64,000 nt of DNA from the NCBI GenBank assembly GCA_023101885.1, contig JALPQD010000053.1, positions 3,164,447-3,228,446 on the forward strand, read 5' to 3'. Positions 11,271 through 24,774 of this stretch are shown piece by piece. The position numbers and the translations under genes are program-made. Positions within the stretch are counted from its first letter, which is position 1. Each line of letters begins with the position of its first letter. The notes under the pieces are model-generated. The model was not told the DNA's origin. It worked only from the letters and a program-made list of their open reading frames with translations, and searched no databases. Source of the stretch: Typhlomys cinereus (taxonomy: Eukaryota; Chordata; Mammalia; Rodentia; Platacanthomyidae).

Positions 11271-12650
11271 CTCCCCTGCGGAAGAGTCCGTGCGGACGGT
11301 GCAGGGTGGCACCTCCCGGGCAGACATGTGTGAAGGGAGACGCCCAGGGCGCCCTCACTTTCTGCCGTGCAGAGCCCCAGCGTTGAGGACACACGGTCCC
11401 CAAGGAGGCCTTCTGTGCATCTAGAGTGGGCATCCAGGGTCTCTGGAGTTGGTTGATGGAAGACCATCTAGAAGCCCAGGAATCATCGGGGGGGAATGGT
11501 GGACCACCAGAGGACCCCAAGCCCGTGCCCTAGACCCGGCCAGAAGGAACCTCTGCCTGCAGAAATGAGATCCTGTCTGTGGCATCATTACTCCAAGGAC
11601 TTTGGCCTTGACCCTATAGGACTCCATGTGCCTTAACCTATGTGGCTGAGTGCCAGTGAGGACTAGTTCCCCCAGCATGGTGGAAATGAGTGGGGTCTGG
11701 ACCAGGGCCTTTGTTCATTTCCTAGTTCCTCACCCCTCCCCCATTAGCATTTCCTTCTATGTGACCGTCCAGATGGCTTCAAACTAGACTTGAATGGAGG
11801 CAGAAACTGCTTATAAGAGCCTAGGACCCAAGGGAAAAGAGGACAAGTGAGTGAGGCCTCAGAATCTAAGACAGGAGACGTGGGCTTAAGTATACAAAAA
11901 TAGTAAAATTAAGTGGAATACTGACTTTGGCACCCCCCGGAAGAAAAATCTTTCAGAGAAAAAAAAAAGGATTTTTGAGCACCAATGTGCCAGGCATTGT
12001 GCTAGGTGTGTTCAAACATCTTATGTAATCCTTACAACAGGTTCATAAAATACCCCTTTTAGACATGAGGTACTTGAAATTGAGGTTTAGCAATTTGCCC
12101 AAGATCAGAAACCTTGCAATGAAGAAATCTGTTCTTCAGGTTTTACTTTGAAAAAAAAGTATTAAGGAGGGACAGAAGAAAATGTGGATGCTTGTTGATA
12201 AGTCATTGAATGGTCAAGCATAGGACTTTGCAACAGCATATGCTTAGTAAGTAGATGCCTACGCAAGTGGGTGAAGAGAGCTTAACAGGATATGAGACCT
12301 CAGGAGCAGTTATCTACTTAATCTACCCTACCACAATGATGTTTGGGGTGGCTCAGGACCTAATTGGACCTGGGAGAAATCTCTGATTTGGTCTTTGACA
12401 GGACATGCTTGGAGAAACTAGAAAGACCCTTTAGAGACCCTAAAGCCGCCTTCCCGGCCACTGAACCCTTGAGAATGACTAGGGAAAGATGCTATCCCCT
12501 TTACGAAAACACTGTCCACACTACTCTTCTAACCTTCTGATATGTGCGCAAGTGGACACTGATCCACATGTGCCACTTAGGATACATTGTCCAACAGTTC
12601 TCTGTGTGAGATAAGGACAAAGATAGAGAAGGTGAAAACAAGCAACAACA
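11271..12650. other. PHF24 intron 1, first part, nothing recognised
   Basis: Sequence drops from the CpG island to average composition. The short frames on both strands near 11200-11680 show no recognisable protein. Confidence 0.5.
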
Positions 12651-12905
12651 ACAACAAAAGGTTTATTGGCTGAGGAGAAAAAGGGTCTGTACCTGACATA
12701 GTGATATTCCTTGTCTTGCCTCCGCCAACATTTTCATTCCAGCTGAACCCAAAGATAAACTGCTTTCAAAAAATGGAGTGATGAGAGGGCCAAGCAAATG
12801 GAATTTACACAGAGCTATTCTAGAAAACTTTTCCAGTTCACCTTCCTCATTGTACACAGTCAAAGCTAGTGACACCCTCCTTTAATAAAACTCACTTCCT
12901 AAAGC

Positions 12906-13020
12906 CTGGAACCTAGCGCCATGACTCATGCCAGTAATCTCAGCAGGGAGATTATTGGAAGTTCAAGGCCACATTGTGCTACAAAGAAGATTGTCTAAAT
13001 TAAAAAAAAAAAAAAAAAAA
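12906..13020 (+). repeat. B1-like SINE, degenerate, with poly(A)
   Basis: gccatgactcatgccagtaatctcagc, then gttcaaggccac and an 18-base A run. Old copy in PHF24 intron 1. Confidence 0.55.
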
Positions 13021-13339
13021 CTAGCTTCTTGTGTATGCCCAGTGCCAGTAATACTGCTCCTGCGAGTTCGTGATTGCCACAGCCGTGTCGTGCATAGAAA
13101 GTATCATTTTACAGCCTTCCTCCCTGTCTTTCTGCTCCTACATTGTTTCCATCCCTTTCCCACTATGATCCCTGAGCATTAATGGATCATTTAGAACTGA
13201 GCACTCAGTTGTCACTTCTCATCAGCATTTTTTGCGGTTGTGTCTCTGCATTTGCCTCTGTTCACTTCAGTAAGAGACCATTATGGATGGGAGTAGGACT
13301 CATGTGACCCTACTACTTAATACTGAATTGCTTGCAAAT

Positions 13340-13612
13340 AACAGATTCTGGGAGAGGGGGAGGCATATTGTTCAGCTGTGTATTCACTAGTGAGTCCACC
13401 AGGTTCCAGTAGACAATCCCAAAGCCATGGCCACACAAACAGCCTTGAGCAAACTCAGTGGGGACACAAGGACAAAAGTTATAAATATGGGAAAGACGAT
13501 TGTAGGCAAAAATGGGGAGGGCTGGCAGGATTGGGAGAAAGAGAAGAGAAGATGGGGAAAAGTATTATGTACATGTTTGAAATTGTCAAAAACTGAAATT
13601 TATTAATAAATG
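13340..13612 (+). mobile_element. L1 3'-end fragment
   Basis: A G/A-rich tract (gggaaaagtattatgtac) ends with catgtttgaaattgtcaaaa, a phrase I recall from rodent L1/Lx 3' ends. Confidence 0.5.
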
Positions 13613-13626
13613 CAACTGGTTTCCTG

Positions 13627-13780
13627 CACTGGGTGTGGCAATATATGCCTATTATCCTAGCACTTGGGAGATGAAGGCAGGAGGATATCAAGTTTGGGGC
13701 CAGCCTGGGCTACATAGCAAGTTCTGTGTCAGTCTAAGCCAGGCAATAAGGTCTTGACAAAGAGAGATAGAAGAAAAAAA
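13627..13780 (+). repeat. B1 SINE
   Basis: Begins ctgggtgtggcaatatatgcc, contains atcctagcacttgggaga and gccagcctgggctacatag, and ends A-rich. Confidence 0.8.
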
Positions 13781-14350
13781 TGTTCCTTTGGGTCTCTGGG
13801 ATTACATAGTGAGAAAAGAGAACTAAACTAATGAGAATACAAAAACAACCTAGTTTTTGCCAGTTGTTAGGTTTATTTTGTCTTTTTTTTTTTTCTTGAT
13901 TAATAGTCCCCTCAATGATGGGTGTGGTACCTCATGCACAGCTCAACAAAGTAAATTCTGGTTGAGGTTATTGGTTAGCATCTCCCCATTATAGACTCAT
14001 TTAGAATCTCCTTTATTCAAACTCCTCTCATCAGCTCAACACATGCAAGTAAACAGGTACATATTGTTTCGTTTAAAAAAAACTGGACTAAGTCTGCAAA
14101 TACGATAGATCTTGGCTCTACTTCTGTGTTTTCTTCTTGGAGTGTTTTTAATACCTAAACCAATCTTCTCATCAAAGGAATCTTAGTATTATACCCCCTT
14201 AGAGCCCTGGAAAAATCACTTGATTGACCCAGGTGTTACCAAAATCTTGGACCTAGAATACTATCTTCTGATGCCCAGCATTGGGTAAACATTAAAATTC
14301 AGAATTTCTAATAGTGCCTAACTCCCAGGTAACAACCTGAGTCACTGCTT

Positions 14351-14355
<5 letters not shown>

Positions 14356-14393
<38 letters not shown>

Positions 14394-14428
14394 TGTGTGT
14401 GTGTGTGTCTGTGTGTGTCTGTGTGTGA
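14356..14428 (+). repeat. (GT)n microsatellite
   Basis: About 70 bases of GT with a few TCTG interruptions, in PHF24 intron 1. Confidence 0.95.
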
Positions 14429-15327
14429 TAATGTCACCAGGCAGCCTTACTCTTTTCAAAAACACCTTACTCAAAAGGAAAATAAAAAGAGATGGCTCAC
14501 TTGGTTTCAGTAGACACAAATAAGTCTGTATTTCTCAGTCTTAAATCTTCCATATATTTTCTGACCATATTCTTATTTTTTTCTTCCAGTGTACACTAGG
14601 TTTTTAAAAGTACATGGATAGTAAAACATTCCCGGACTCATGTCCCACACTCCTCGCTTTTATTCCAGTACACCTGTTCCTAAGTGGATCACATTTATGC
14701 AAATAGTTTCCCATCTCTTTAGCTACAGAATCTATTATCTTGCAATCCTGTATGTTTCTCTCTAGTATTGCTGCGTTCCCAAATTTATTTATTCATCTTT
14801 GGTGAGAATATCGTTATCTAATCCACCCTTCAATCTTAATGACCAAGCTCTAACCCGAATCACTTACCAGCTTTGGATCAAGAAACTTAGATTCTCACTG
14901 TCACAGCTGGAGTCCCGATTATGGTTTCCATTATAGCATCTCTCCAACTACCTTCCAGCAATCCCCTCAGTGACCTAAATACATCATACATACTAAGTGC
15001 TGTTTACTTGCCAGCTTAATGCTGTTTGATCTTTAGGAGTTCTAAGAGAAGCAGTCAGCATTTCTCTAATTTACTATAAGATACAGGAAAAGTAATAGGA
15101 ATGATACGGCTTTATAGAGTATCGGTAGCAGAGTATGGCTTTTCCTAGGTATCACTGACAACTGCTATTATGCTACACTCTAGTCATCCCACCTGAGTTA
15201 CTTTTGCCCTTATCCTTTGAGTGAACTGGATCACCCTCTTGCCTTCCTGTCATAATAACAGTCCTATATTTGCATAGCATATTACAGATTGCACAGCCTT
15301 TTACATATTATAATCTGTTTGGAGTGC

Positions 15328-15410
15328 TTTTTTTCTAGTGCTGAGGACTGAATCCAAGGCCTCATGCATGCACAACAACCAGTCTACCACCAAGCTACAT
15401 CCTCAGTCCT
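15328..15410 (-). repeat. ID/B4-head-like SINE fragment
   Basis: Read on the minus strand it gives a tRNA-like head ending in a gtgcatgcatgaggcc and ttgg...ttcagtcctcagcac pattern of ID elements. Confidence 0.5.
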
Positions 15411-15714
15411 TCTCTGTTTCATTTTGAAGTGTTTCGTATTATTATGGTCTTCTCACTGAAACAGCATTAAGTGGGCTAGCTGGCTCATCCTCACTTTAGT
15501 TGTTTTTAACATTTATGTCTCCCATGGACAAAACCCCGATGATTCACTATAATCACTACCTACCAGATATTCGTTATGGAAAAAGAAGTTCATGTTGGAA
15601 ATCTGTAAAAGTTACAGAGGTCAAGCAGTGTGTTCATTGGTCAGCCCTGGGATTTATTGGGACTGTCCCTTGTTCCGACCTCAGGAAAGTCCATTTTTCT
15701 GAGGGTCTTTTCTT

Positions 15715-15718
<4 letters not shown>

Positions 15719-15777
<59 letters not shown>
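15719..15777 (+). repeat. (CT)n microsatellite
   Basis: About 58 bases of pure CT, not attached to a recognisable SINE. Confidence 0.95.
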
Positions 15778-15782
<5 letters not shown>

Positions 15783-17589
15783 CAAATGAATATTCACTTT
15801 TAAACAAATATTTTAAGCATACTACCTCAAACCAGTTCTTCGGGCTGATGCTAATTCATATGTGAAGGCAGATTTCCTTGCCTATTTCTATCTAGCACCC
15901 AGGCTGGCTTCATATCATCTAAGTCATGATGGAGTCCCCATATAGCGCCATGCTTGGCGTGTGTTTTTACCTCTTCCTGGAATGCTTTTTTTTTCTCATC
16001 CACTGGGTTAACTCCCACTCATATTCAAAATTTAGCTCAAGCAACACCTTTTTTTTTTCATCCTACACTTATGCCCCCTACACATGCACATACTCACTGC
16101 ATTCTCACAGACCGAGGTTCCATTTGTTCATTCTACCAGCAGTTATTAGCACCTGATTTGTGCCCGACACATAGTAGGCTGCACCCTCCAAATGTCTAAA
16201 GAATCAACAAGTCCATGGTAATAATTAAAGTGTAATAACTGCATAAGTGGAGCTGAATCTGTGCTTTGGGGAGCTAAGAGCAGAAAACAGGGAGTGCCTC
16301 TCCATCTTGCTAAAAAGATTCACTTGCTAAGTGCAATCACACCAGCCAATCACTGGTGGTGTGATGTTCCTTAACTGTTGCTCTGCTTCTGTGGGAAGTC
16401 AGTGCTGCAGCTTTTAATGAAGACTCAGCCCAGTCCCCCAGGAGGCTAAAAGATCATGCCATAATTTTGTTCTCATGTATATTAGAGCTTTGTGAGCTTT
16501 CAGTAAATATTAAACTGCAGCAGCATGTCCCTCATGCTTCATAGTCTTGAGCTGAGGCCAGGAAGACAGTTTTATTCAATCATTAGCCTGTCTGCTTCTT
16601 AGAAACTCCAAAATAATAATCTCTGCAGTTAGGGTGACTGTGTCTTCCTGCCTAATCAGAAGTGAATGGAAGGAGACAGATGTAGACCTGCAGGGTCTCC
16701 AGAGACAAGAATTAAAATTAGTCAGTAGATTACTGCCAGGTGACAGAATGCCTGAGTAGAAACCCAAAGAGCACTGTATTGAGGATTCCTAAAGAAACGA
16801 CCGGACACCGTTTGGGACTTGGAGTTCTTCAAAGATCAGCAGAGGGTAAGGGGACATCTTTCTGATGGTCTTCGTTTAAATTCTCCAGGTTGATGCTGAT
16901 GTGCACTGTGAGCTCAGGGGCTGTGCTGTCGACTCTGTGCTTTATTTCGTTTTGTGTCACAGACCCTGGGTTTGCTAGGTTTCCATATCTTTGTAGCTTT
17001 TCACTTTCTGTATTAAATGCGTGGCTTTCCCTAAGGCTCTTAGACAGTCCTTCAGAGACAGACTTCCAGGAGCTTACTGGTTACCTTAAATTTCTCCATC
17101 TCAAACACTGGATATAGAAAAATGTGTTTTCAAGCTTCCTACTTGTACTCTTAGGGCAGGTTGGTCTTCTATGGGTCAGGTTGCAGCCCACAAGACATAG
17201 AAAAAAAATGCAGAGGGCTGTCAACTTTGGTTACATTGGTCTCTGTTGTTTTCTGTGGTTGTTAAAAAAAAAAGGCTAAATCTCAAAATTTCAGATCATA
17301 TCTGTAAAGATAGCAGATATTCTTCTCTGTAGTCAGAAAAGTCACCCACAGTTACTGCATGGTATGTATTCTCATGCCTGACTCAGCGTTTAGGCTCCAC
17401 CTCAGGGGAGGCCTGTGCTGAAATGAGCTGTCTGTATAGTTTCTAGAACCGAGTTCCAGGGACTTGTTCTGATAAGTTCTCTGGCCAACTTTGCTTTGTT
17501 TTTTGTTTTGCTTTTGTGGCATTGAAAAATTACACCTCGGGTGTGTGAGGCAAGTGCTCTAGCACTGTGCTGCATTCCCGAACCTCTAT

Positions 17590-17710
17590 TTAATTCTTAT
17601 TTAGAGACAGGGACTTGCTAAATTGCCCAAGCTAACCTAGAACTTGTGATTCTCTTGCCTCGCCCCTTGAGTTGCTGGAATTAAAGACCTCGACCACCAG
17701 TCCAGCTTAG
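17590..17710 (-). repeat. B1 SINE
   Basis: On the plus strand it shows the B1 complement: gagacagggacttgctaaattgcccaagc, then gttgctggaattaaag. Confidence 0.65.
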
Positions 17711-17904
17711 CCAACTTTGAAGAAGAAAAAGGGTTCCAACACCATAATCTCAAACTTTTTATTTTGCCCAGTCATTTCTGCAATGTCCATGTAGCTGATT
17801 GATAGAACACATGTTCTGTGGAAGGCATCCAAAGCCATATAGACTTTTCTTCCTCTTGTTCTCATTCCGTTCCCCACTAACACAACTCATGTTTTTTCTG
17901 ACCG

Positions 17905-18022
17905 GGGAGGAGGAAGAAATCACTCTATAGCCCAGGCTGCTTGGAACTCTCTGTGCCTCTCACTCATTCTGACCTTTCTATTTCAACCTCCCAAGTGCTA
18001 GGATTATAGCACCCAGCTTTAA
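17905..18022 (-). repeat. B1 SINE
   Basis: Complement of B1: atagcccaggctgcttggaac, then caacctcccaagtgctagg and attatagcacccagctt. Confidence 0.75.
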
Positions 18023-18436
18023 TATGTTCTTTCTCCCCGCCTCCCTCATCCTACTTTGGAATTGTTTTTCTCTTTGCCTTGTTACTGCCTGGGAAAGCCA
18101 TCATAACCTCAAGAAAACCCCTTTCAGTTGATTTTGAGTTGTTCACAAAGCCGACATTTCCATATCAAGAATCAGATTCAAGTGAGTAAACATCCTTTAC
18201 ATTTAGCATGCTGAATAAGGAAACCCCTGCCTATTAAGAAGGTTGTTCTCAGGCTCTACACAGCCACGAATCTTTGTAATGAATGCCTGAGAAGAGAGGT
18301 TCCCTAGCTGCCTTCACTTTCCTTATTTCTTTACCAGCTCCTGCTGTGGAGAAAACCTCCTCCTTACTCCCACTACTTCGCCCTTATAAATAATCACATT
18401 GCATCCCAAGCAGGTGTTCTGCAGAGAATGGGTGTG

Positions 18437-18439
<3 letters not shown>

Positions 18440-18471
<32 letters not shown>
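18440..18471 (+). repeat. (CA)n microsatellite
   Basis: About 30 bases of pure CA repeat in PHF24 intron 1. Confidence 0.95.
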
Positions 18472-18473
<2 letters not shown>

Positions 18474-20141
18474 CTAAGCAGCCTACATATGTCTTGCTGC
18501 CTGACAAACACATCTAAACAGCCTTCTCTCACTGAAAGAAAGATCCTGGCTAGTGCCATTTGCATTTCTTCCAGTTCATGCACTTAGACAGCTGTACTTG
18601 TACAATTACTGTTTCCCACCACCTGCTCCTGTCCTCAAAGTTTTTTTTTTCCAAGACTTCCATACATCAGTCTTGAAACAGCGTCTTTTTATCACCTTTT
18701 CATTCTTTTTGAGAGATAGAAAGCCTCAGTTCCACCCACAATCCAAAGAAGTAGTCATTAAGAATAATTTGTGGAATCTTTGCAATTTAATTTCCTTTCA
18801 ACTTACTCTTCTTCCTAGGACTTCTTCTAGCCCAGGAGAAGCCAGGATTTTCTCACCAGGCATTTGTTTTTACCCATCACTAATCAGTACCACTTGTTTT
18901 TCTAGAAATTAGAACTGATTGTGTTAATTTCTCAAGCACCACACGTGCACATCTTGGCTATTTCAGCACACTCACTTTTAATCAAGTATCTTTTATATGG
19001 TATCAGTCCTCTTCATTAAGCATTAAGAGATTCAGTCTTATTCTTCAGGCTTAATTCTGTTGTGACCTCACAGTTGATAGTCACATCAAAGCTATGGCGT
19101 TTCAAAAAGATGAGAAAAAAAAAACAAACAAAAAGTCTTGGGGTCTTGTTTGGATTTTGATGGTTCCTTTTTAAGGTGGTTCTGCCTTCTGCCCCTGGAG
19201 GGATAAAGTGGTCTAGAAAATTGAGCCATCTCAAGCAAAAGGAATAGCAGAGTTAAAAGAAGCTGTGACGAGGAATCAAAAGTCATTTGTTTTTTGTATT
19301 CGTTTGATTATTTTGCTAGTGAGTGTCAGCTTTAGCCTTCATAAAATTTCCTTTAAGGATCAACTCCCCAAATTATTGCAGCAACATCATTAACAGTTGA
19401 GCAAGTTTAATAGCAATTCTTGATATCCTTGCAGAAAACAAATGGTATCCTTACAGTGAGTAATGTCTTGAAGCAGGATTCAAGCATGTTGGGAAATATT
19501 TTTGGTTCACTTGCTGATATATTATTGATGAGTCAGCTCACTTACAGAATAGCCCTCCTAATTGGCTGAACTTTGTCCCATATTTCATGTGACATCATCT
19601 GAAAAATCCAAAAAGAGCCAAAAATCTATTACTCTCGTCCAGTGAATCATTCTTGGGAAAGTGAATTTAATGTTTTGTTTAATTTGTTTCTGAACTTTGA
19701 TTTCAACCCATACTGTCTTTCTAATAAACATAAAATTCTTGTGACTTTTCCCTAAAATTTCTGATATAATATCTAAGAAAAGGTATCAACTACCAACTAG
19801 AATGGTCTGTAGTACCTCAAACCAAGAAGATACTATCAACCTCTGCTGTTTTGCAGTCTACATTACACATACAATGAAGTGATGACTTTTAATATGTGTG
19901 TTCCAAATATAGACATATAGACAGGTTGTTTCATTTCTCTCCTCATTTTGGAAGTTTAGACAGATGCCCCTCACAGTGCCCCTGGAATCCCAGTAATTCA
20001 CCATTTGAAAGTAATTACCCTTGCATTTTTAAAATTAAATTGAGGTGCCTGGTTTTTTTATGGTTTGAATAGCATTTTATTCAGTAGTTTCCTAATGAAA
20101 TTCTTTCCACCTTCTTATCACTGTTAAAAAATGCCCCAATT

Positions 20142-20329
20142 GGGGCTGGAGAGATGGCTCAAGGGTTAAGACTCTGCCTCTCAAGCAGAAGGTCCTGACT
20201 TCAGATCCCAGATTCCACATAAAAACGCCAGGTAGAAACAGCAGTGGCTTGCACTTCTGACCCTGGAGGTAGAAGCAATCCAGGATGATTCCCAAAGTCA
20301 CCCTTGGCTCTCCATAGGGACACGCAGTG

Positions 20330-20403
<74 letters not shown>

Positions 20404-20421
20404 AAATAAAATATATTTTTT
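20142..20421 (+). repeat. B2-superfamily SINE, older subfamily, (CT)n(CA)n tail
   Basis: Head ggggctggagagatggctc, body tccaggatgattcccaaagtca, then (CT)14 and (CA)18. Bounded by near-identical aaatgccccaat (20129-20140) and aaatgctccagt (20422-20433). Confidence 0.85.
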
Positions 20422-20433
20422 AAATGCTCCAGT

Positions 20434-20687
20434 CGGACTGGAGAGTTGGCTCAAGAGTTAAGATTCCCCCTTGAAATAAAAAGGACCTGAGTTCGGATCC
20501 TCAGTCCCACATTAAAAAACAAACAAACAAACAAACAAAACCCCAAGTGGAAATGGCTGTAGCCTGAACTTCTGACCCTGGTGGGCAGAGCCTTGGAAAT
20601 CCCAGAGCAAAGTAAAAAGAAGGTAAAGCAATCCAGGATGATTCCTGGGTCACTCTTGGTTCTCCACAGGAACAAATAGTGTCTTCT

Positions 20688-20728
<41 letters not shown>

Positions 20729-20779
20729 TGCACACCCCTAATTCACTCACTCATATACAACATAAGTAAATACATTTTT
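20434..20779 (+). repeat. B2-superfamily SINE, older subfamily, second in tandem
   Basis: Head cggactggagagttggctc, body tccaggatgattcctgggtca, (CA)n tail. It starts directly after the 12-bp duplication of the previous SINE and ends at a third copy (aaatgccccagt, 20780-20791). Confidence 0.8.
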
Positions 20780-21358
20780 AAATGCCCCAGTTGATGTTGT
20801 TTTGCATATGCCCATAGTTCAGAAAGGATCAACCCCTTATGCAAGACAGGCTTTCCCTCCCTCCATCTGTTCCTCTCTTCTTTCTTTTCTCTTTTCCTAT
20901 TTCCTTTTCTTCCCTTCCTTTTATTAGCACAAATTTATTTTGCAATTTTCAGGGAGCAGTCCTCTGGCACAGGCTCAGAGGGCTAAAACCAAGGTTTCAG
21001 CAGGGCTGCATAGCTTTCTAGAGGCTTTGGGTGTTTTCCCCTTGCCTTTTTCAGGTTCAAGAATCTGCCTGCATTCCCTGGTTCATGGCCATTTCTCTCA
21101 TCAAAGCCAGCCATAGTCCAACTCTTTCACCATGCTTACTCACTACTAAAAGAACACAAATCACAACTACATTAAAATTCATCTCACTTCAATCAGAATG
21201 GCTGTCCAGAAGCCAAACAATAAATGTGTATGAATAAAATTAGTCCAGTCACTATGAAAATAAGTATTGAAGTTCCTCAAAAGCCTAAAAATAGAATTGC
21301 AATATTGACCAGCTATTACCACTCTTGTATAGATGGTTGGTAGATCAAAAGATAGACA

Positions 21359-21361
21359 GAT

Positions 21362-21406
<45 letters not shown>

Positions 21407-21407
21407 T
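21359..21407 (+). repeat. (GATA)n(GACA)n microsatellite
   Basis: gatgatagatagatagatag followed by seven GACA units; a compound tetranucleotide repeat. Confidence 0.95.
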
Positions 21408-21452
21408 AAATAGTCTAAAGGAATTTAAATGAGAATACCATTAGACATACTA

Positions 21453-21600
21453 AGCCAGGCATGGTGAGATATGCCTACAATCTCAGAACTCAGACTGCTG
21501 AATCAGAAGGATCCATACTCAGGTTTTATACCTGGTGAGTGTCAGGCCAGTCTGGGCTACACAAAGATCGTGTCTCAAAACAAAAAATAAAATAAAGATA
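21453..21600 (+). repeat. B1 SINE with A-rich tail
   Basis: gccaggcatggtgagatatgcc, then ggccagtctgggctacacaaag and tgtctcaaaacaaaa. Confidence 0.8.
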
Positions 21601-22559
21601 ACCTGGACAACCATGTTTATTGTGATGCTATTCATAATAACCAAATAATGCCCATCAAAAATTAATAGATAAAGAAATACAATAGATAAAGATATAAAGT
21701 GTCATTTTATTCTGCAAATGACCATTACCTGCAAATGACAGGGTAGAACTAGAGATCTCAAAGTAACCAAAGTAAGACACGGACTTAGGCAAATGTTGTA
21801 TATTTGCTCTCATGTGTAGAATGTAGTTTTTTAAAAAATTTTATTGGGGGCCATATAAGTGGAGGTCAGAGTTAGGTAGACCTAGTCCTCTCCTTCCAGC
21901 TTTATGTGGATTCCAGAGATTTAATTTAATTCATCAGGATGATTCAAACAATTGGAACTGGGAATATGGCTGAATTGTAGGTTGCTTTCTATAGCACACT
22001 TCAGGCTGTAGATTCAGTCTGCAGCACTCTGAAGAAAAAATAACTGGAAAGCATTCCACTTGAGGTGTCTGAGGAAAATCTAGTAGTTCTGGAAAACATT
22101 GTTCATAAATGAAAGAATGCAAGGAAGAGTTGTATGTCAATTTTGTGTCTTCCCTCTAGTTGTGCTTGTGGGTCTTGCCTTCCTGCCTAACCAACAGAGC
22201 ACAGCCATTCCCCGTGAGTCATCTGTGTCTAGAGATTATAGGCCCTGCCTCTTCCATAATCCCAACAGTACCACCCCTCAGCAAAAACTTTAGTGTACAT
22301 TCTCTTCTACACTCTCTCCCTGACCCTCATTAGATCGCTTGTGTTTATAAAAGAACAGGAGTATCCTAAATGCATAAGAATATATGGTCAGAATACAGTC
22401 TTTAATGGATAGGAACCTGAAGCTCAAAGCAGTAAAACAATGTATTATGGGTCACAGAATAACAGATCCTAAGCCAACAAGTTAAGTTGCCAAATGTAAC
22501 TCATATATCCATTACTTGACCCGAACAATTTAAGGGAACTAGGGGATTTCTACTCTTGC

Positions 22560-22910
22560 TCACGATTCTAGGATACAATTGACTATCATAACAAAAGAGT
22601 TATGCCAGAATCAGGAGGCAAGGGAACTAGTCACACACAGCCACAGGAATGGCTGATGAGATAGGACACACCCTCTAACTTGCCAGTCTACCAAAGCCAA
22701 CCAATTCTCTCTCCTACTTATCTACATGCCTAGGATTCATTCTACCAATTATGGGCTTGCTCTGCCCACATCAATTATATAATCTTCTATAGTCTTGTAC
22801 CTGAACTAAATAATCCTTCATAGATGTGCCTGGAGACTTGTTTCTCAGTTGTAAAGTTGACACTGTAACCGCCATGCTCTATACCTTGTCAACCCGACAC
22901 AGAAATGTGT
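22560..22910 (+). repeat. Unnamed interspersed repeat, copy 1
   Basis: Shares the order ggaactagtcacac... gccacatcaatta... aactaaataatccttcata... tgtgcctggagactt... aagttgacactgtaac with the segments at 24255-24670 and 62635-63020. I do not recognise the family name with certainty; it is rodent-typical. Confidence 0.5.
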
Positions 22911-23904
22911 CAAGATGTTCACCTTATAAAATGCACTTTCAAAAGTCTCAGTAGTCCAGCTTTAAAGTGTCTATAATCATTCAGAGTTCAGTTCCAACAT
23001 TTTAAAGAGGTTCAGAGTCTCTTACCTATAAACTCACATAAAACAGAAACAACTAAATACTTCCAACATATTGGCACAGAATAAACGTTAACATTTTAAA
23101 ATGGAAGCATTAGGATGCAGCAAGAGAATATCAAAATTAAGACCAAAACCAAGTCAAAATTAGGGTCAAAGTTTAGTAAAGTAAATATCACATCCTGTAG
23201 CTCAACACCCGTCATGCTGTCACTTGTCATGTAATCAAGTTGGCTCCAAAATGCTGGGTAGCTGAATCACTCCAGCTCTGCCACACCCAACACACACAGC
23301 TCTGCTGGCCAGCTCTAGGCCATGCCTGTAGCCTTCCTTGGCACATGCTCCATGGTTCTGGTGTTTCCAGTGTTCTGGGTTTCTATTCCAGTCTGAGATC
23401 TCACGTTCATTTGCTCCCTAGGACCCTCTCAATCTTGCATCAAAACCAGTACTATCCAGAAAATGCTACTAAATTCTGTCTCCCGTTCAGAATACAGCCT
23501 GACCACAGCTGCATGTGTTTCTGTGTGTTGACCCTGGAAAATCACTTTCTAGTTGGTTGCTTTGGAAGAGAAGGAACACACTTCAGCTTAGGCTTCTCTT
23601 CTACTAAATGGGTCTGGGGTCCATAGGGTGGGATTCTGCCTATTGCATCTCTTCTACTGTCCAAGTGTCAAGTTCTAGGTTTTTCTTCAGTGGTATTAAT
23701 TTCTGTAATAGCTACAGCTGCTCTGCTCGCCACAATCTCATCTAAAACCTTCAGCCTGTCCAGATATTCTCCACCAAAATTAAGTCAGTCCATTATATTT
23801 ATATAAGTTTCTCATGTTGATTGGGTTTTCAGACAGGGTCTGGGGAAGGGGCTAGAGGCTCCCCAAAGTGGGCATCCAGGTGTTAGAATTACTGATCTCC
23901 CTTT

Positions 23905-24003
23905 TCTATGCCATCCTCCAGTGGAGTAGGCAGTGCTAGGGATTGAACCCAGCAGCTGTGGGACTGTAGGTCAGCACTCTAGCCACTGAACTGTAGTCCA
24001 CAG
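23905..24003 (-). repeat. ID/B4-head-like SINE fragment
   Basis: Complement of a tRNA-derived head: gtgctagggattgaacccagcag, then gtcagcactctagccactgaactg. Confidence 0.6.
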
Positions 24004-24254
24004 CAGCCATTATCTTTAAATTCAATTCCACCGAAGTCCTTATTTCCATGTAAAAACATCATGAGCCAGACCTGGACAGTCTGCATCTCTCAACATTACT
24101 AGTTCCTAAATGGACCCATTAAGCTCTGCGCAATGGCTTTTCAAGTCCAACGTTGCAACATCCTCCACATTTTTCCAAAAAAACAATTCAAAAGGCATAG
24201 AAACAACATGGTCAAATTTATCAACGAGGAGACCCACTTCTCTGGTACCAAATT

Positions 24255-24670
24255 ATCTTAGTTACTCTTCAGTTGCCGATAGGAATACATGACCCAAACA
24301 TAGGAAAACAAGAAGTCTATTCATGCTCATCAATCTAAGTTACAGTTAGTCATTACAACAGAGAATCTACCAACATCAGAAACTGGCAGAACTGGTCACA
24401 TCCTACCCACAAGAAGAGCTGAGAGAGGGGTACACCTTCCAGTTTGCCAAAGCCAGTTGATTCTCTCCCCCAACTCACTTGGTTCTACCCGAAGAATGGT
24501 CCCGTCTACACTGGCTGGATCTTCCCACATCAGTTGCATCATCTTTACAGATTTACTCATAACTTTATAACTAAATAATTCTTAATTAATTAAATAATTA
24601 TTTATAGGTGTGCCTAAAGGCTCAGTTCTTAACAGTTAAGTTAGCACCTGTAACTAAACTAACTGCCATC
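24255..24670 (+). repeat. Unnamed interspersed repeat, copy 2
   Basis: Begins agttactcttcagttgccgat, with aactggtcacatcc, cttcccacatcagttgcatc, aactaaataattc and gtgcctaaaggctcag in the same order as copy 1. Confidence 0.5.
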
Positions 24671-24774
24671 TGATTAGATAGATAGATAGAGAATACGTAA
24701 AACAATGTATGAAACCAGAAAATATAGAATTATAGATAAATATATACTTCCATTCTTTTAAAGATATATCATTG

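Noticed and set aside
10309..11678. Several long open frames on both strands in the CpG island (up to about 250 codons)
   Set aside because: They overlap in all frames, are R/P/A/G-rich, and reflect GC content with few stop codons. None shows a known domain.
20142..20791. CRISPR-like pattern of repeated short sequences
   Set aside because: The repeats are target-site duplications around SINEs in a mammalian genome; there are no regular spacers and no cas genes.
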